64,000 bases of DNA from Siphonobacter curvatus. Its GTDB lineage: Bacteria > Bacteroidota > Bacteroidia > Cytophagales > Spirosomataceae. This document shows, in pieces, positions 46,640 through 54,241 of this stretch. Each line of letters opens with the position of its first letter. Position 1 is the stretch's first letter. The notes beneath the pieces were generated by a model that worked only from the letters and a program-made list of their open reading frames with translations, ran no database searches and had not been told where the DNA came from. Made by a program: the position numbers and the translations under genes. Location of the stretch: NCBI RefSeq assembly GCF_002943425.1, contig NZ_PTRA01000001.1, forward strand, positions 3,100,001-3,164,000, written 5' to 3'.

Positions 46640-47245
46640 CTACTCATGGTACGCCAATTCTCCCGCCCGTATGGCAAGGGGCAGATTATTTTCTTTCGGA
46701 GGAATGGGACACGTATACTCCGGTGAATATGCACAATACGGGTTGTAGGCTTTGTTAAAATCAATCGTAACCCGATTACCGGTGATGTCGCTTTCGGGAA
46801 TGTCCAGGTAACGACCCCCGCCGTAACTTTCCTTGCCCGAAGTCTGATCTTTGAAAGGGATGAAAAGCGTACCCGCCTCCGTACTTTCAAAGACGAGCAA
46901 TTCGCAGGTTTTTCCCTGTAGCTCAAACCGGACTTTTCCGTATAAAGTATACGTCTCGGTCTGCCCGCCCGTCATCTGTACCGCAAAGGTTTTCGTGCTT
47001 TCAGTTTCTTCCAGCTTCGCAAATACTTCATACGTAGAATCCGCCGGGAAATATTTCAGCCCCTGAAACCCGGCTTTGTCTTTGATGGGTGATTCACTAG
47101 AAGTGCGGTAATTCTGGTCCTTCTCCAGTCGCTCCATCCGCAAATCATCGGCATATGAGCCTTTTTTCTTACTACTGACGGAATAGACCACAATCCCCAG
47201 AATGGCGGCAGCAACAACGAATAAGAGTATTTTTCTTCCTGACAT
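46640..47245 (-). CDS. DUF1684 domain-containing protein
   Basis: The 201-residue protein has an N-terminal membrane anchor or signal (ILLFVVAAAILGIVVYSV). The DUF1684 signature is at the C-terminal half: GRYLDIP, TIDFNKAYNPYCAYSPEYTC and PIPPKENNLPLAIRAGE. The two cysteines in this motif are family-typical. Function is unknown, although DUF1684 proteins are common in Bacteroidota and actinobacteria. It is divergent from ribE. Confidence 0.88.
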   Translation of the reverse strand: MSGRKILLFVVAAAILGIVVYSVSSKKKGSYADDLRMERLEKDQNYRTSSESPIKDKAGFQGLKYFPADSTYEVFAKLEETESTKTFAVQMTGGQTETYTLYGKVRFELQGKTCELLVFESTEAGTLFIPFKDQTSGKESYGGGRYLDIPESDITGNRVTIDFNKAYNPYCAYSPEYTCPIPPKENNLPLAIRAGELAYHE

Positions 47246-47395
47246 AGTACGATCGGTACGCTGATTGTTAGCATTTAAACAATGAAAGTTTCAATCTTTC
47301 GGGGCTCCGTTCTATTCGGAACCAATTGTATTGCAACTTTGCTGTATCTCAGCAGTGCAAAAATCTACAACTTAACGGCAAAAGCCAATAATAAT

Positions 47396-47983
47396 ATGTT
47401 TACTGGAATCATTGAAGCGTTGGGAACGGTCACTGAACTTACTTATGCAGGTACCAACGTTACCTTCAGCATCGAGTCTCCGATTTCTCAAGAGCTGAAA
47501 ATAGATCAGAGCGTTTCACACAATGGTGTTTGTCTGACGGTCATTGCTGTAGGCGATGGTTACCATCAGGTTACGGCAATTGATGAAACGTTGAAAAAGA
47601 GTAACCTGGGCCGTTTACAGGCCGGATCCACAGTCAATCTGGAGCGTTGCATGCAGGCCAACGGCCGTTTCGATGGGCACATTGTTCAGGGGCACGTCGA
47701 CCAGACGGCCGTGTGTACGCGGGTGCAGGATGAAAACGGCAGCTGGCTGTTTGATTTTGAGTACGACGCTTCACTGGGGAACGTGACCGTAGAAAAGGGA
47801 TCGATTTGTATCAACGGAATCAGTCTGACGGTTTTTAATTCCGGCGTTCATACGTTTCGCGTAGCCATCATTCCGTATACCTACGAACATACAACCTTTC
47901 ATGCACTGGCCGAAGGTGATACGGTCAATCTGGAATTCGACATTGTGGGTAAATACGTAAAACGCCTGTTAGGTCAGGCTTAA
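47396..47983 (+). CDS. ribE: Riboflavin synthase subunit alpha
   Basis: The 195-residue enzyme dismutates two 6,7-dimethyl-8-ribityllumazine molecules into riboflavin. Two lumazine-binding repeats are present, beginning MFTGIIEALGTV and GHIVQGHVDQTAVC. The conserved VSHNGVCLTV and SICINGISLTV match the repeated substrate-binding site. The frame extends upstream to 47282 without homology; MFTGIIE is the invariant family start, so 47396 is chosen. CAACTTTG at 47334-47341 is one mismatch from the -7 consensus. It is not linked to other rib genes. Confidence 0.95.
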   Translation: MFTGIIEALGTVTELTYAGTNVTFSIESPISQELKIDQSVSHNGVCLTVIAVGDGYHQVTAIDETLKKSNLGRLQAGSTVNLERCMQANGRFDGHIVQGHVDQTAVCTRVQDENGSWLFDFEYDASLGNVTVEKGSICINGISLTVFNSGVHTFRVAIIPYTYEHTTFHALAEGDTVNLEFDIVGKYVKRLLGQA

Positions 47984-48134
47984 GTCAGCCTTTGTTTCGT
48001 ATTAAAACCAAATTAATTATTACCATATTCCATTTTTCACGTACGGATTCATACATTAGCTCGTTCGTTTATTCAGTATACTTACTGAAGACGTTTACTT
48101 TTCGACTTAATACAGAAAGCTATTCGCTGCTTTT

Positions 48135-49007
48135 ATGAACCGTAGAAATTTTATTCAGGCATCTTTAGGAATAGGTGCTCTTTCCGCAGTCGGACTCGAA
48201 GCTCTGGCTGCTACGCAGGCGAAATCCGTTGGGTTACAACTCTATACGGTTCGCGATGATATTCAGAAGCAGGGCATTGAGCGGGTACTGGAGCAGGTAG
48301 CCAAGCTAGGGTATAAACAGGTCGAGAACTTTAGCTATAATCAGGGTAAGTTTTTCGGTAAAACGCCCGCTGAGTATAACAAAATCTTGAAGGACAATGG
48401 ACTAAAAGCCGTCAGCGGACACTATACCACGGGCCGATCCACGAAGTTTGGCATGGGCGATGGTTTGACCCGCAATTGGGAAAAAGCCGTTGAAGATGCA
48501 GCGGCAATCGGACAAAAATACGTAGTATTGGCTTATCTGGTAGATGACGAACGCTCGGCGGAAGATTACAAGCAGTTATTCGGTATTCTAACAAAAAGCT
48601 CCGAAACGGCGAAAAAATCCGGGTTGACACTGGGTTACCATAACCACGATTTTGAATTCACGCAAAAAGTGGACGGCGAAAAGCCCTACGATTTATTGTT
48701 AAAAAATACGCCCGTAGTGATGGAGATGGATCTATACTGGGTGGAAAAAGCGGGCGAAAAACCCGCCGAGTATTTTGCGAAATATCCCGGTCGTTTTCCG
48801 CTCTGGCACGTCAAGGACATGGCTAAAACGCCCCAGCAGGAATTCGCGGAAGTAGGTACGGGTAGCATTGATTTCGCGGACTTATTCAAGCACGCGAAGC
48901 AAGCTGGACTCAAGCAATATTTTGTGGAACAGGATGTTTGCAAACGCCCACCCATGGAATGTATCAAAACCAGTATCGACAATATTCAAAAGGCCAAGTG
49001 GGGTTGA
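48135..49007 (+). CDS. Tat-exported sugar phosphate isomerase/epimerase (TIM barrel)
   Basis: The 290-residue protein has a twin-arginine signal (NRRNFIQASLG) ending near LAA. The TIM-barrel shows SVGLQLYTVRDD at strand 1, and metal-site residues in LGYHNHDFEF, VMEMDLYWV, PLWHVKDMA and FVEQDV. It is a paralogue of the gene at 42050 by family, but with a different active-site context (DLYW). Sugar epimerase or 3-keto-sugar processing is likely. It stands alone with a terminator after it. Confidence 0.88.
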   Translation: MNRRNFIQASLGIGALSAVGLEALAATQAKSVGLQLYTVRDDIQKQGIERVLEQVAKLGYKQVENFSYNQGKFFGKTPAEYNKILKDNGLKAVSGHYTTGRSTKFGMGDGLTRNWEKAVEDAAAIGQKYVVLAYLVDDERSAEDYKQLFGILTKSSETAKKSGLTLGYHNHDFEFTQKVDGEKPYDLLLKNTPVVMEMDLYWVEKAGEKPAEYFAKYPGRFPLWHVKDMAKTPQQEFAEVGTGSIDFADLFKHAKQAGLKQYFVEQDVCKRPPMECIKTSIDNIQKAKWG

Positions 49008-49032
49008 TTTCCCAGTAATAATAGATGCACAA

Positions 49033-49063
49033 CAAAGGTCAGTCGAGTTTCGACTGACCTTTG
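49033..49063. terminator. Bidirectional terminator
   Basis: Arms 49033-49046 and 49050-49063 form a perfect 14-bp stem (AAAGGTCAGTCGA) with a 3-nt loop and TTTT on the plus side. It separates the convergent genes ending at 49007 and 49067. Confidence 0.85.
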
Positions 49064-49066
49064 CTT

Positions 49067-49501
49067 TTAGTGTCCATACTGCTGATCTTCCTCTTCCTCC
49101 GGATCGGCTTTATCCCACATCGCCCGGAAAGTTGGGGCCATATACAGCATTTCTTCTACTTTACTACGGGCCGCGTGAAATAGACGGTAGTTATAACCCT
49201 GATTTATAATTTCGTCAATAGCAAAGATGAGTTGAGCCATGTCCCGCACATTCACGGAAAAATCCCTCACTACGTACATGGTAAAGCCGCGATCGTAATC
49301 GTCAGCGAAAAATAATACCAGAGCAAAATCTTCTCCCCACAAAAATGAAGTAACCTGGCTACGCGAAAAATCTTTGAACATTTCCCCATTGTCAACTAAG
49401 GCATCAATGATTTCAACGTCATTATTCGTAATGTAAAAATTTGGGGTAAGGTTGCGGGAGATTTCCTCCATAACCGGCCGTTGGGTTGATTGTTGAGCCA
49501 T
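49067..49501 (-). CDS. Hypothetical cytosolic protein
   Basis: The 144-residue protein is unrecognised. It has helices rich in aromatic and acidic residues (DVEIIDALVDNG, DFALVLFFADDYDRGFTMYVVRDF) and an acidic tail ending EEEEDQQYGH. The frame is open to 49630, but that part runs through the kdsA terminator hairpin, so the ATG at 49501 (MAQQSTQRP) is the sensible start. It is downstream of the kdn/kds genes but probably independent because of that terminator. Confidence 0.7.
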   Translation of the reverse strand: MAQQSTQRPVMEEISRNLTPNFYITNNDVEIIDALVDNGEMFKDFSRSQVTSFLWGEDFALVLFFADDYDRGFTMYVVRDFSVNVRDMAQLIFAIDEIINQGYNYRLFHAARSKVEEMLYMAPTFRAMWDKADPEEEEDQQYGH

Positions 49502-49567
49502 AAATTTGATCAATTTTTGGAGAAAATGTAACGTTTCCGTCCATTTCTCTGGCTGGATAAAAAAGAA

Positions 49568-49597
49568 AAAGCCCCCGGAGAATGCTCCGAGGGCTTT
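49568..49597 (-). terminator. Terminator after kdsA
   Basis: Arms 49568-49580 and 49585-49597 pair over 13 bp with a single mismatch, loop 4 nt, and a T-rich run follows on the minus strand. A second hairpin (TTGACTTC / GAAGTCAA, 49605-49627) lies between it and the kdsA stop. Confidence 0.8.
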
Positions 49598-49655
49598 GCT
49601 GAGTTTGACTTCAGGACTCGAAGTCAACAATTCTCCAAAATTCTTATGCCAGATT

Positions 49656-50507
49656 TTAAGCCAGCTCCTTTAACGTATTCCGGTACTTCACTTCTACGGC
49701 GTGGAGTTCCAGTAAGGGTTTCAGGAATTCTTCCAGTAGGCTAATATCCAACTGGCTAGCCGCGTCGCACAGAGCTTCGCTGGGGCAGGTATGAGCTTCC
49801 ACAAACAGACCGTCTACACCCGCAGCCACACCGGCACGAGCCAATACGGGAAGGTACTCACGAGCACCGCCTTTGGAATCTTTCGAAGGAATACCATACT
49901 TCCGGATGGCGTGCGTTACGTCGAATACCACGGGATAATTGGTACGAGCCATGTGGTAGAAGCTACGCGGATCGACCACAAGATCGTTGTAACCGAAGGT
50001 GTACCCGCGTTCGGTCAGAATGATCTGATCGTTGCCGGAATCTTCGATTTTCTTCACTGGATGTTTCATGTTTTCCGGAGCCAAGAACTGACCGTGCTTG
50101 ACATTCACAACACGACCCGTTTGAGCCGCTGCCGTTACCAGCATGGTTTGCATACAGAGGTAGGCCGGAATTTGGAGTACGTCCACTACTTCAGCTACGG
50201 GAGCTGCCTGATCGGGATAGTGGATGTCCGTCAGCAAAGGAAAACCAAACTGTTCCTTTACTTTCGCCAGAATCTTGATTCCTTTATCCAGACCGGGGCC
50301 AGAGTAGTAATCCAGACTCGAGCGGTTATCCTTCTGAAACGATGATTTATAAATCATCTTGATATTGAGACGTTCCGAAATCTCTTTGAGTTTTTCGGCA
50401 ACGGTCATCATGATTTTTTCGTCTTCGATAACGCAGGGACCTGAGATGAGAAACAACTCATCCGATCCACATTCGATATCGCCAACCCGTACGATTTTCT
50501 GCGACAT
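49656..50507 (-). CDS. kdsA: 3-deoxy-8-phosphooctulonate synthase
   Basis: The 283-residue enzyme condenses arabinose 5-phosphate with PEP to give Kdo 8-phosphate for LPS. Family signatures are LISGPCVIEDE near the start, SSFQKDNRSSLDYYSGPGL and GGAREYLPVLARAGVA. The Cys in SGPC corresponds to the metal ligand of class II (metal-dependent) enzymes, whereas E. coli has Asn. It follows kdnB by 28 bp, so synthesis of Kdo and its conversion to Kdo8N are probably co-regulated. Confidence 0.93.
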   Translation of the reverse strand: MSQKIVRVGDIECGSDELFLISGPCVIEDEKIMMTVAEKLKEISERLNIKMIYKSSFQKDNRSSLDYYSGPGLDKGIKILAKVKEQFGFPLLTDIHYPDQAAPVAEVVDVLQIPAYLCMQTMLVTAAAQTGRVVNVKHGQFLAPENMKHPVKKIEDSGNDQIILTERGYTFGYNDLVVDPRSFYHMARTNYPVVFDVTHAIRKYGIPSKDSKGGAREYLPVLARAGVAAGVDGLFVEAHTCPSEALCDAASQLDISLLEEFLKPLLELHAVEVKYRNTLKELA

Positions 50508-50535
50508 AATCTTAATTTTTAAGGGGTAACGACTA

Positions 50536-51630
50536 CTAGAGCCGCTTGAATAAATCCTTCAGTACATCAATGGTAATCACTTCCTGCCAGTTTTCACCAA
50601 TGGCGTGCAGCCACATGTGGGGCAGATTGTAGGAAACGTGAGCCATTTTGGTAATGGTTTCGTCGTCCCATTCCTTGGCCAGTCCCTGCGGCAAAGTTAC
50701 GTTAAAACGTTTCACCATCTGCTTAAACTCGGCAACCCCCTCGGGATAGTAATCCTCCAGATGGTTCATGATTAAACAGTTGGCGTAGCAGTGACGCGTA
50801 CCCAGAATTTTCGACAGACCATAACTCAGGGCATGGCAAACGCCTACTTCCGAATACGTCAGACTTAGGCCACCCATGAGGGAAGCTACCATCAGTTTGT
50901 CGTCGTTTTCGGGCGTTTGTCCGGCATTTTCGCCTAAGTAAATATCCCGGCAAAGCTTCATGGCCTGCTCGGCGTAGGCGTGTGAGTAGGCGTTATTGAA
51001 GTGCCCATTTTCGGATTCGATACAGTGAATGTACGTATCCATCCCAGTATAGAACCACCAGTCGGTTGGTACCGTAGCAATCAGTTCGGGATCGAGTACC
51101 ACCTGGTTAAATACGGTCCACTCACACTTCAAACCCAGTTTTTTAACCGGTCCCGTTAGTACCGCCGTCATCGAAACCTCGGCTCCGGTACCCGAAATGG
51201 TCGGTACACCGACGTGATACACGCCCGGTACTTTCACCAGATTCAGACCCTGATACAGCGTCGAAGAACCTTCGTTGGTCAGCATCAGCGACAGAGCTTT
51301 GGCAATGTCCATGACCGAACCACCGCCAATTCCGACGACACCCGAAGGAAGACCCTGTTTCGCCAGAATTTCGTCCCGCAGCGTATCAATCTGCTCGGTA
51401 GTAGGTTCGTGAACGTCTACGTCGATGAAGTATACTAGATCTTTGGCTTCCGCGGGGATCCGGGTTTCAAGTTCCTTCCCTTTGAAGTACTGGTCTACAA
51501 TGAAGACGAAATATTGATTATTTTCGGTCCGCTTGGGAGCCAGAATATCGCCCAATTGACTGAAACTGCCCCGTCCGTAAACGGTTTTTTCAATTCCTTT
51601 GAAATTCTTATGCATGGTACTATTGTTCAA
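50536..51630 (-). CDS. kdnB: 3-deoxy-alpha-D-manno-octulosonate 8-oxidase (KdnB), iron-containing ADH
   Basis: The 364-residue iron-containing alcohol dehydrogenase has the nucleotide-binding GIGGGSVMDIAKAL and metal-site residues DTYIHCIES and VCHALSYGLSKILG. Among Fe-ADHs, KdnB of Shewanella oxidises C8 of Kdo to the aldehyde, which KdnA then aminates to 8-amino-Kdo. Assignment to KdnB rests on neighbours kdsA (28 bp downstream) and the KdnA-type aminotransferase upstream, plus overall resemblance. Confidence 0.82.
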   Translation of the reverse strand: MNNSTMHKNFKGIEKTVYGRGSFSQLGDILAPKRTENNQYFVFIVDQYFKGKELETRIPAEAKDLVYFIDVDVHEPTTEQIDTLRDEILAKQGLPSGVVGIGGGSVMDIAKALSLMLTNEGSSTLYQGLNLVKVPGVYHVGVPTISGTGAEVSMTAVLTGPVKKLGLKCEWTVFNQVVLDPELIATVPTDWWFYTGMDTYIHCIESENGHFNNAYSHAYAEQAMKLCRDIYLGENAGQTPENDDKLMVASLMGGLSLTYSEVGVCHALSYGLSKILGTRHCYANCLIMNHLEDYYPEGVAEFKQMVKRFNVTLPQGLAKEWDDETITKMAHVSYNLPHMWLHAIGENWQEVITIDVLKDLFKRL

Positions 51631-51658
51631 TTATCATTCAGGATTGGCTTTAGGGAAA

Positions 51659-52044
51659 TTATTCCCAAACCATGGGTAAAGCATAATCCTGGAAAAAACG
51701 ATCTTTCGAAGCTACCGTTAGCTGTTCAGTCAACGCCTGAGCAATAATGATGCGATCGAAAGGATCTTTATGAAAAAGAGGCAATTGTTGAAGAGTCAGT
51801 AAATGTTCAAATTCGATCGGAATAATCTGAAAATTATTCCGATCAATGAAATCGAAAACTCCCGTAGGCTGGTGCCTAACTCAAGCTTTCCCAGACTCAG
51901 CTTAATACTAATTTCCCAGAGGCTCGCTACACTCAAATAGCATCGGTTATCGAAGCTTTTGATTTGCTCTCTTAGTTTTACTGGCAACGATTCATCACCG
52001 CCATAAAACCAGAGCAAAGCATGAGTATCCAGTAATACGTCCAT
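51659..52044 (-). pseudogene. PIN-domain (VapC-type) toxin with frameshift
   Basis: The frame from 52044 gives only 82 residues (start MDVLLDTHALLWFYGG, with SLWEISIKLSLGKLELG) and then turns into nonsense. Reading one extra T in the run at 51855-51858 restores a normal 128-residue PIN protein that continues FDFIDRNNFQIIPIEFEHLL, then HKDPFDRIIIAQ and ASKDRFF, ending at TAA 51659-51661. The first two catalytic acids (Asp6, Glu44) lie before the shift, and the last ones only in the other frame. PIN toxins are RNases. A T deletion or a sequencing error explains it; the short product should be inactive. It sits 2 bp after the antitoxin gene. Confidence 0.8.
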
Positions 52045-52046
52045 TC

Positions 52047-52250
52047 TTAGCGATATTCTTCGAACGCTTCCAGGGGGTCATCAAAGTCGTTACTCAGGTG
52101 TACTTTACCTTTCGCATAACCATACTCCCGTTCGTTTAGCGTAGACTCCCGGTCCATTTTCGCTTTCAAAAACTGGACAAAGTGCTCCACCTCCTGCTGT
52201 AATTCAGGACTGAGGGATCGGATTTCGGATAACAAGGTTGTACTTAACAT
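52047..52250 (-). CDS. DUF2281-type antitoxin
   Basis: The 67-residue protein has the DUF2281 pattern: an N-terminal helix LSEIRSLSPELQQEVEHFVQFLKAK and a C-terminal tail ending DDPLEAFEEYR that would wrap the toxin. It immediately precedes the PIN gene on the same strand (gap 2 bp), the standard antitoxin-toxin order. It is likely intact. The pair lies inside the kdnA-kdnB gene run. Confidence 0.8.
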   Translation of the reverse strand: MLSTTLLSEIRSLSPELQQEVEHFVQFLKAKMDRESTLNEREYGYAKGKVHLSNDFDDPLEAFEEYR

Positions 52251-52294
52251 CGTAATATGCTTTAAATGCCTTTCCGTTGCTAACTCTTCACTGC

Positions 52295-53500
52295 TTAGGC
52301 TTCTACCTGCTGTACTTTTTGTACCGCTGCAGACACCTTTTCAATCAGCGTGTCGATTTCTGCGTAAGTCCAGGTAACGCGGATTCCGAACGAAATCAGC
52401 CGACCAATGACTTCCTGTGATTTGGGAATGTCCAGATTTGCGTAATCCTGCGGAGCACCGAATTTCTCCACGCCCAGACGAGCCGCCGTACGCATTTCTT
52501 TCAGGTGATCCCACTGGTTGATAAAGTGGTACATATTGGTATACCAGTAGTTGAAGCCTCCCACGCCCGCGGCGTTCAGTTCAGCCACTACTTTACCCGC
52601 CGTTTCCGTATCGGGCAGCAGCAGGTTCAGGAACGTTGCTGAATCGCCCGATGGGTCTGGAATGGTGGCGAAGGATACACCGGGCACTTGCCCCAGTTTC
52701 TCCATCAGGTATTTTTTGTACTCGTTATTTTTTTCGCGTACGTAAGGTACCCGCTGGGTTTGTACTTTTCCGATGGCGGCGTGTAATTCCGAAATGCGGA
52801 AGTTGAAACCAATCACGGGATGTTGTTCCATCCCCCGGTTGTTACCAACGTGGTCGTGACCGTGGTCGGAGTAGCTGTCGGCCAGCTTATAAATTCGCTC
52901 ATCGTTCGTGACCATCACGCCACCTTCGGCGGCCGTCGCGATTTTGAAGAAGTCGTAGGAATAGGCTCCGGCTACACCCCATAGGCCCGTCGATACACCT
53001 TTGTAGCTGGCGGCCATGGCTTGTCCGGCGTCTTCCACCAGAATCAGGTTGTGCTCTTTTACCACTTCCATAATGGAATCCATGTCGGCCATTTGACCAC
53101 ACATGTGCACCAGACAGATGGCTTTCGTATTTGGCGTCAGAGCCTTACGGATGCCTTCTGCACTCAAACACAGCGTTTCATCCACCTCAGCGAACACGGG
53201 AATAGCTCCGGCAATCAGTACGGCTTCCACCGTGGCGATGTACGTAAAGGGGGGAACGATTACTTCGTCACCCGCACCGATACCCGCCGCAGCCAGGGCA
53301 CATTGTACGGCCGTTGAACCGGAGGATACCGCGTGAGCATACTTGGCTCCGACCAGTTTACAAACCTCCGCTTCAAATTCGCGGGCTTTCCAGATGTTAT
53401 TGCGTTGAGCATCGTGGTTATAACGGAAGAACATTCCGGTTTCCAGTACATCATTAATTTCCTGGCGTTCTTCTGCTCCGTATAGTTCGGTACCTGGCAT
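52295..53500 (-). CDS. kdnA: 8-amino-3,8-dideoxy-manno-octulosonate transaminase (KdnA), DegT/DnrJ family
   Basis: The 401-residue PLP-dependent aminotransferase has the DegT/DnrJ/EryC1 fold: YAHAVSSGSTAVQCALAA (PLP phosphate loop), LVEDAGQAMAASYKG and the Schiff-base Lys in SYDFFKIATAAEGG. KdnA of Shewanella aminates the C8 aldehyde of Kdo made by KdnB. The pairing with kdnB and kdsA on the same strand supports this; other DegT enzymes act on nucleotide sugars, but no such genes are near. It is separated from kdnB by the toxin-antitoxin pair. A CAAAAGTA (TACTTTTG) box lies about 76 bp upstream. Confidence 0.8.
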   Translation of the reverse strand: MPGTELYGAEERQEINDVLETGMFFRYNHDAQRNNIWKAREFEAEVCKLVGAKYAHAVSSGSTAVQCALAAAGIGAGDEVIVPPFTYIATVEAVLIAGAIPVFAEVDETLCLSAEGIRKALTPNTKAICLVHMCGQMADMDSIMEVVKEHNLILVEDAGQAMAASYKGVSTGLWGVAGAYSYDFFKIATAAEGGVMVTNDERIYKLADSYSDHGHDHVGNNRGMEQHPVIGFNFRISELHAAIGKVQTQRVPYVREKNNEYKKYLMEKLGQVPGVSFATIPDPSGDSATFLNLLLPDTETAGKVVAELNAAGVGGFNYWYTNMYHFINQWDHLKEMRTAARLGVEKFGAPQDYANLDIPKSQEVIGRLISFGIRVTWTYAEIDTLIEKVSAAVQKVQQVEA

Positions 53501-53575
53501 AATCTATTGTTTTCTGTTTTTACGGTTTTTCACTGTTCAGCAAACTTCCCTTTTTCGGGGAAATTTGTACGCCTG

Positions 53576-53583
53576 CAAAAGTA
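53576..53583 (-). promoter_or_regulatory. Bacteroidota -7 box for kdnA
   Basis: The minus strand reads TACTTTTG (TAnnTTTG) 76 bp before the kdnA ATG. The best TTG lies only 14 bp upstream, so the -33 element is uncertain. Confidence 0.45.
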
Positions 53584-53642
53584 GACATTCTCCGGGACAA
53601 AGGTTGATTTGCTTTTGACTTATTCCGGGAATAGCCGCTCGG

Positions 53643-54137
53643 CTAAGCCTCTATTTTTTCGATGGTACTCCGTTCCAGTTCAACGAAATCAAAGGCGTAT
53701 GTATGTTTTTCATCCGTGGGATGCGTCTCCCGGCTGAGTTCATGCCATTCCGCTGAATCCAGTTTAGGAAAGAAAGTATCGCCTTCCACGGATGCCTGTA
53801 CTTCCGTCAGATGAATCCGATCCGTGAGCGGTAAGGCCTGTTGGTAAATTTCGGCTCCGCCAATGATGTACACGTCGGATTCGGTACGAATGGCCTCCTC
53901 CAAGGAAGAGACGACGATACAGCCCGGTGCCTCGTAGTTTTCATTCCGGGTAATAATCACATTGGTACGATTGGGCAACGGTTTTCCGATGGATTCATAC
54001 GTTTTCCGACCCATCACCACGGTATGGCCCGAAGTGAGTTTTTTAAACTGCTTCAAATCATCCGGCAGATGCCATAACAGTTGATTATCTTTTCCAATGG
54101 CTCCATTTTCAGCCACCGCTACGACGAGGTGTATCAT
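53643..54137 (-). CDS. folA: Dihydrofolate reductase
   Basis: The 164-residue enzyme reduces dihydrofolate with NADPH. Motifs: IHLVVAVAENGAIGKDNQLLWHLPDDLKQF is the N-terminal active site region with the substrate Asp, followed by VVMGRKTYESIGKPLPNR and YIIGGAEIYQQALP. Length matches the usual 160. It is a single gene between the kdn region and sdaA, with inverted repeats upstream. Confidence 0.95.
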   Translation of the reverse strand: MIHLVVAVAENGAIGKDNQLLWHLPDDLKQFKKLTSGHTVVMGRKTYESIGKPLPNRTNVIITRNENYEAPGCIVVSSLEEAIRTESDVYIIGGAEIYQQALPLTDRIHLTEVQASVEGDTFFPKLDSAEWHELSRETHPTDEKHTYAFDFVELERSTIEKIEA

Positions 54138-54141
54138 TTTT

Positions 54142-54236
54142 GTTTTTAGTTGTTGGTTGATGGTTTTTAGTTGTTGGTTTTAGATTGTGATACCTTTCTC
54201 TTATACTCCATCAACGAACAACTAAAAACCATCAAC
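54142..54236. repeat. Direct and inverted repeats between sdaA and folA
   Basis: GTTTTTAGTTGTTGGTT occurs twice in tandem (54142-54158 and about 54163-54179). The left arm 54156-54175 is perfectly complementary to 54217-54236 (20 bp, 41-bp spacer). It may terminate sdaA or be a dispersed palindrome; the style resembles the repeats at 14753 and 44553, but the sequence differs. Confidence 0.7.
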
Positions 54237-54241
54237 CCCAA

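Noticed and set aside
38600-47270. Shared AGTACGATCGG words at 38644 and 47247 as an operator
   Set aside because: Only two short occurrences, with different flanks; chance is likely.
47245-47395. FMN riboswitch before ribE
   Set aside because: The gap between the DUF1684 start and ribE is 150 bp and shows no RFN-element conserved words; leader would be about 50 nt, too short.
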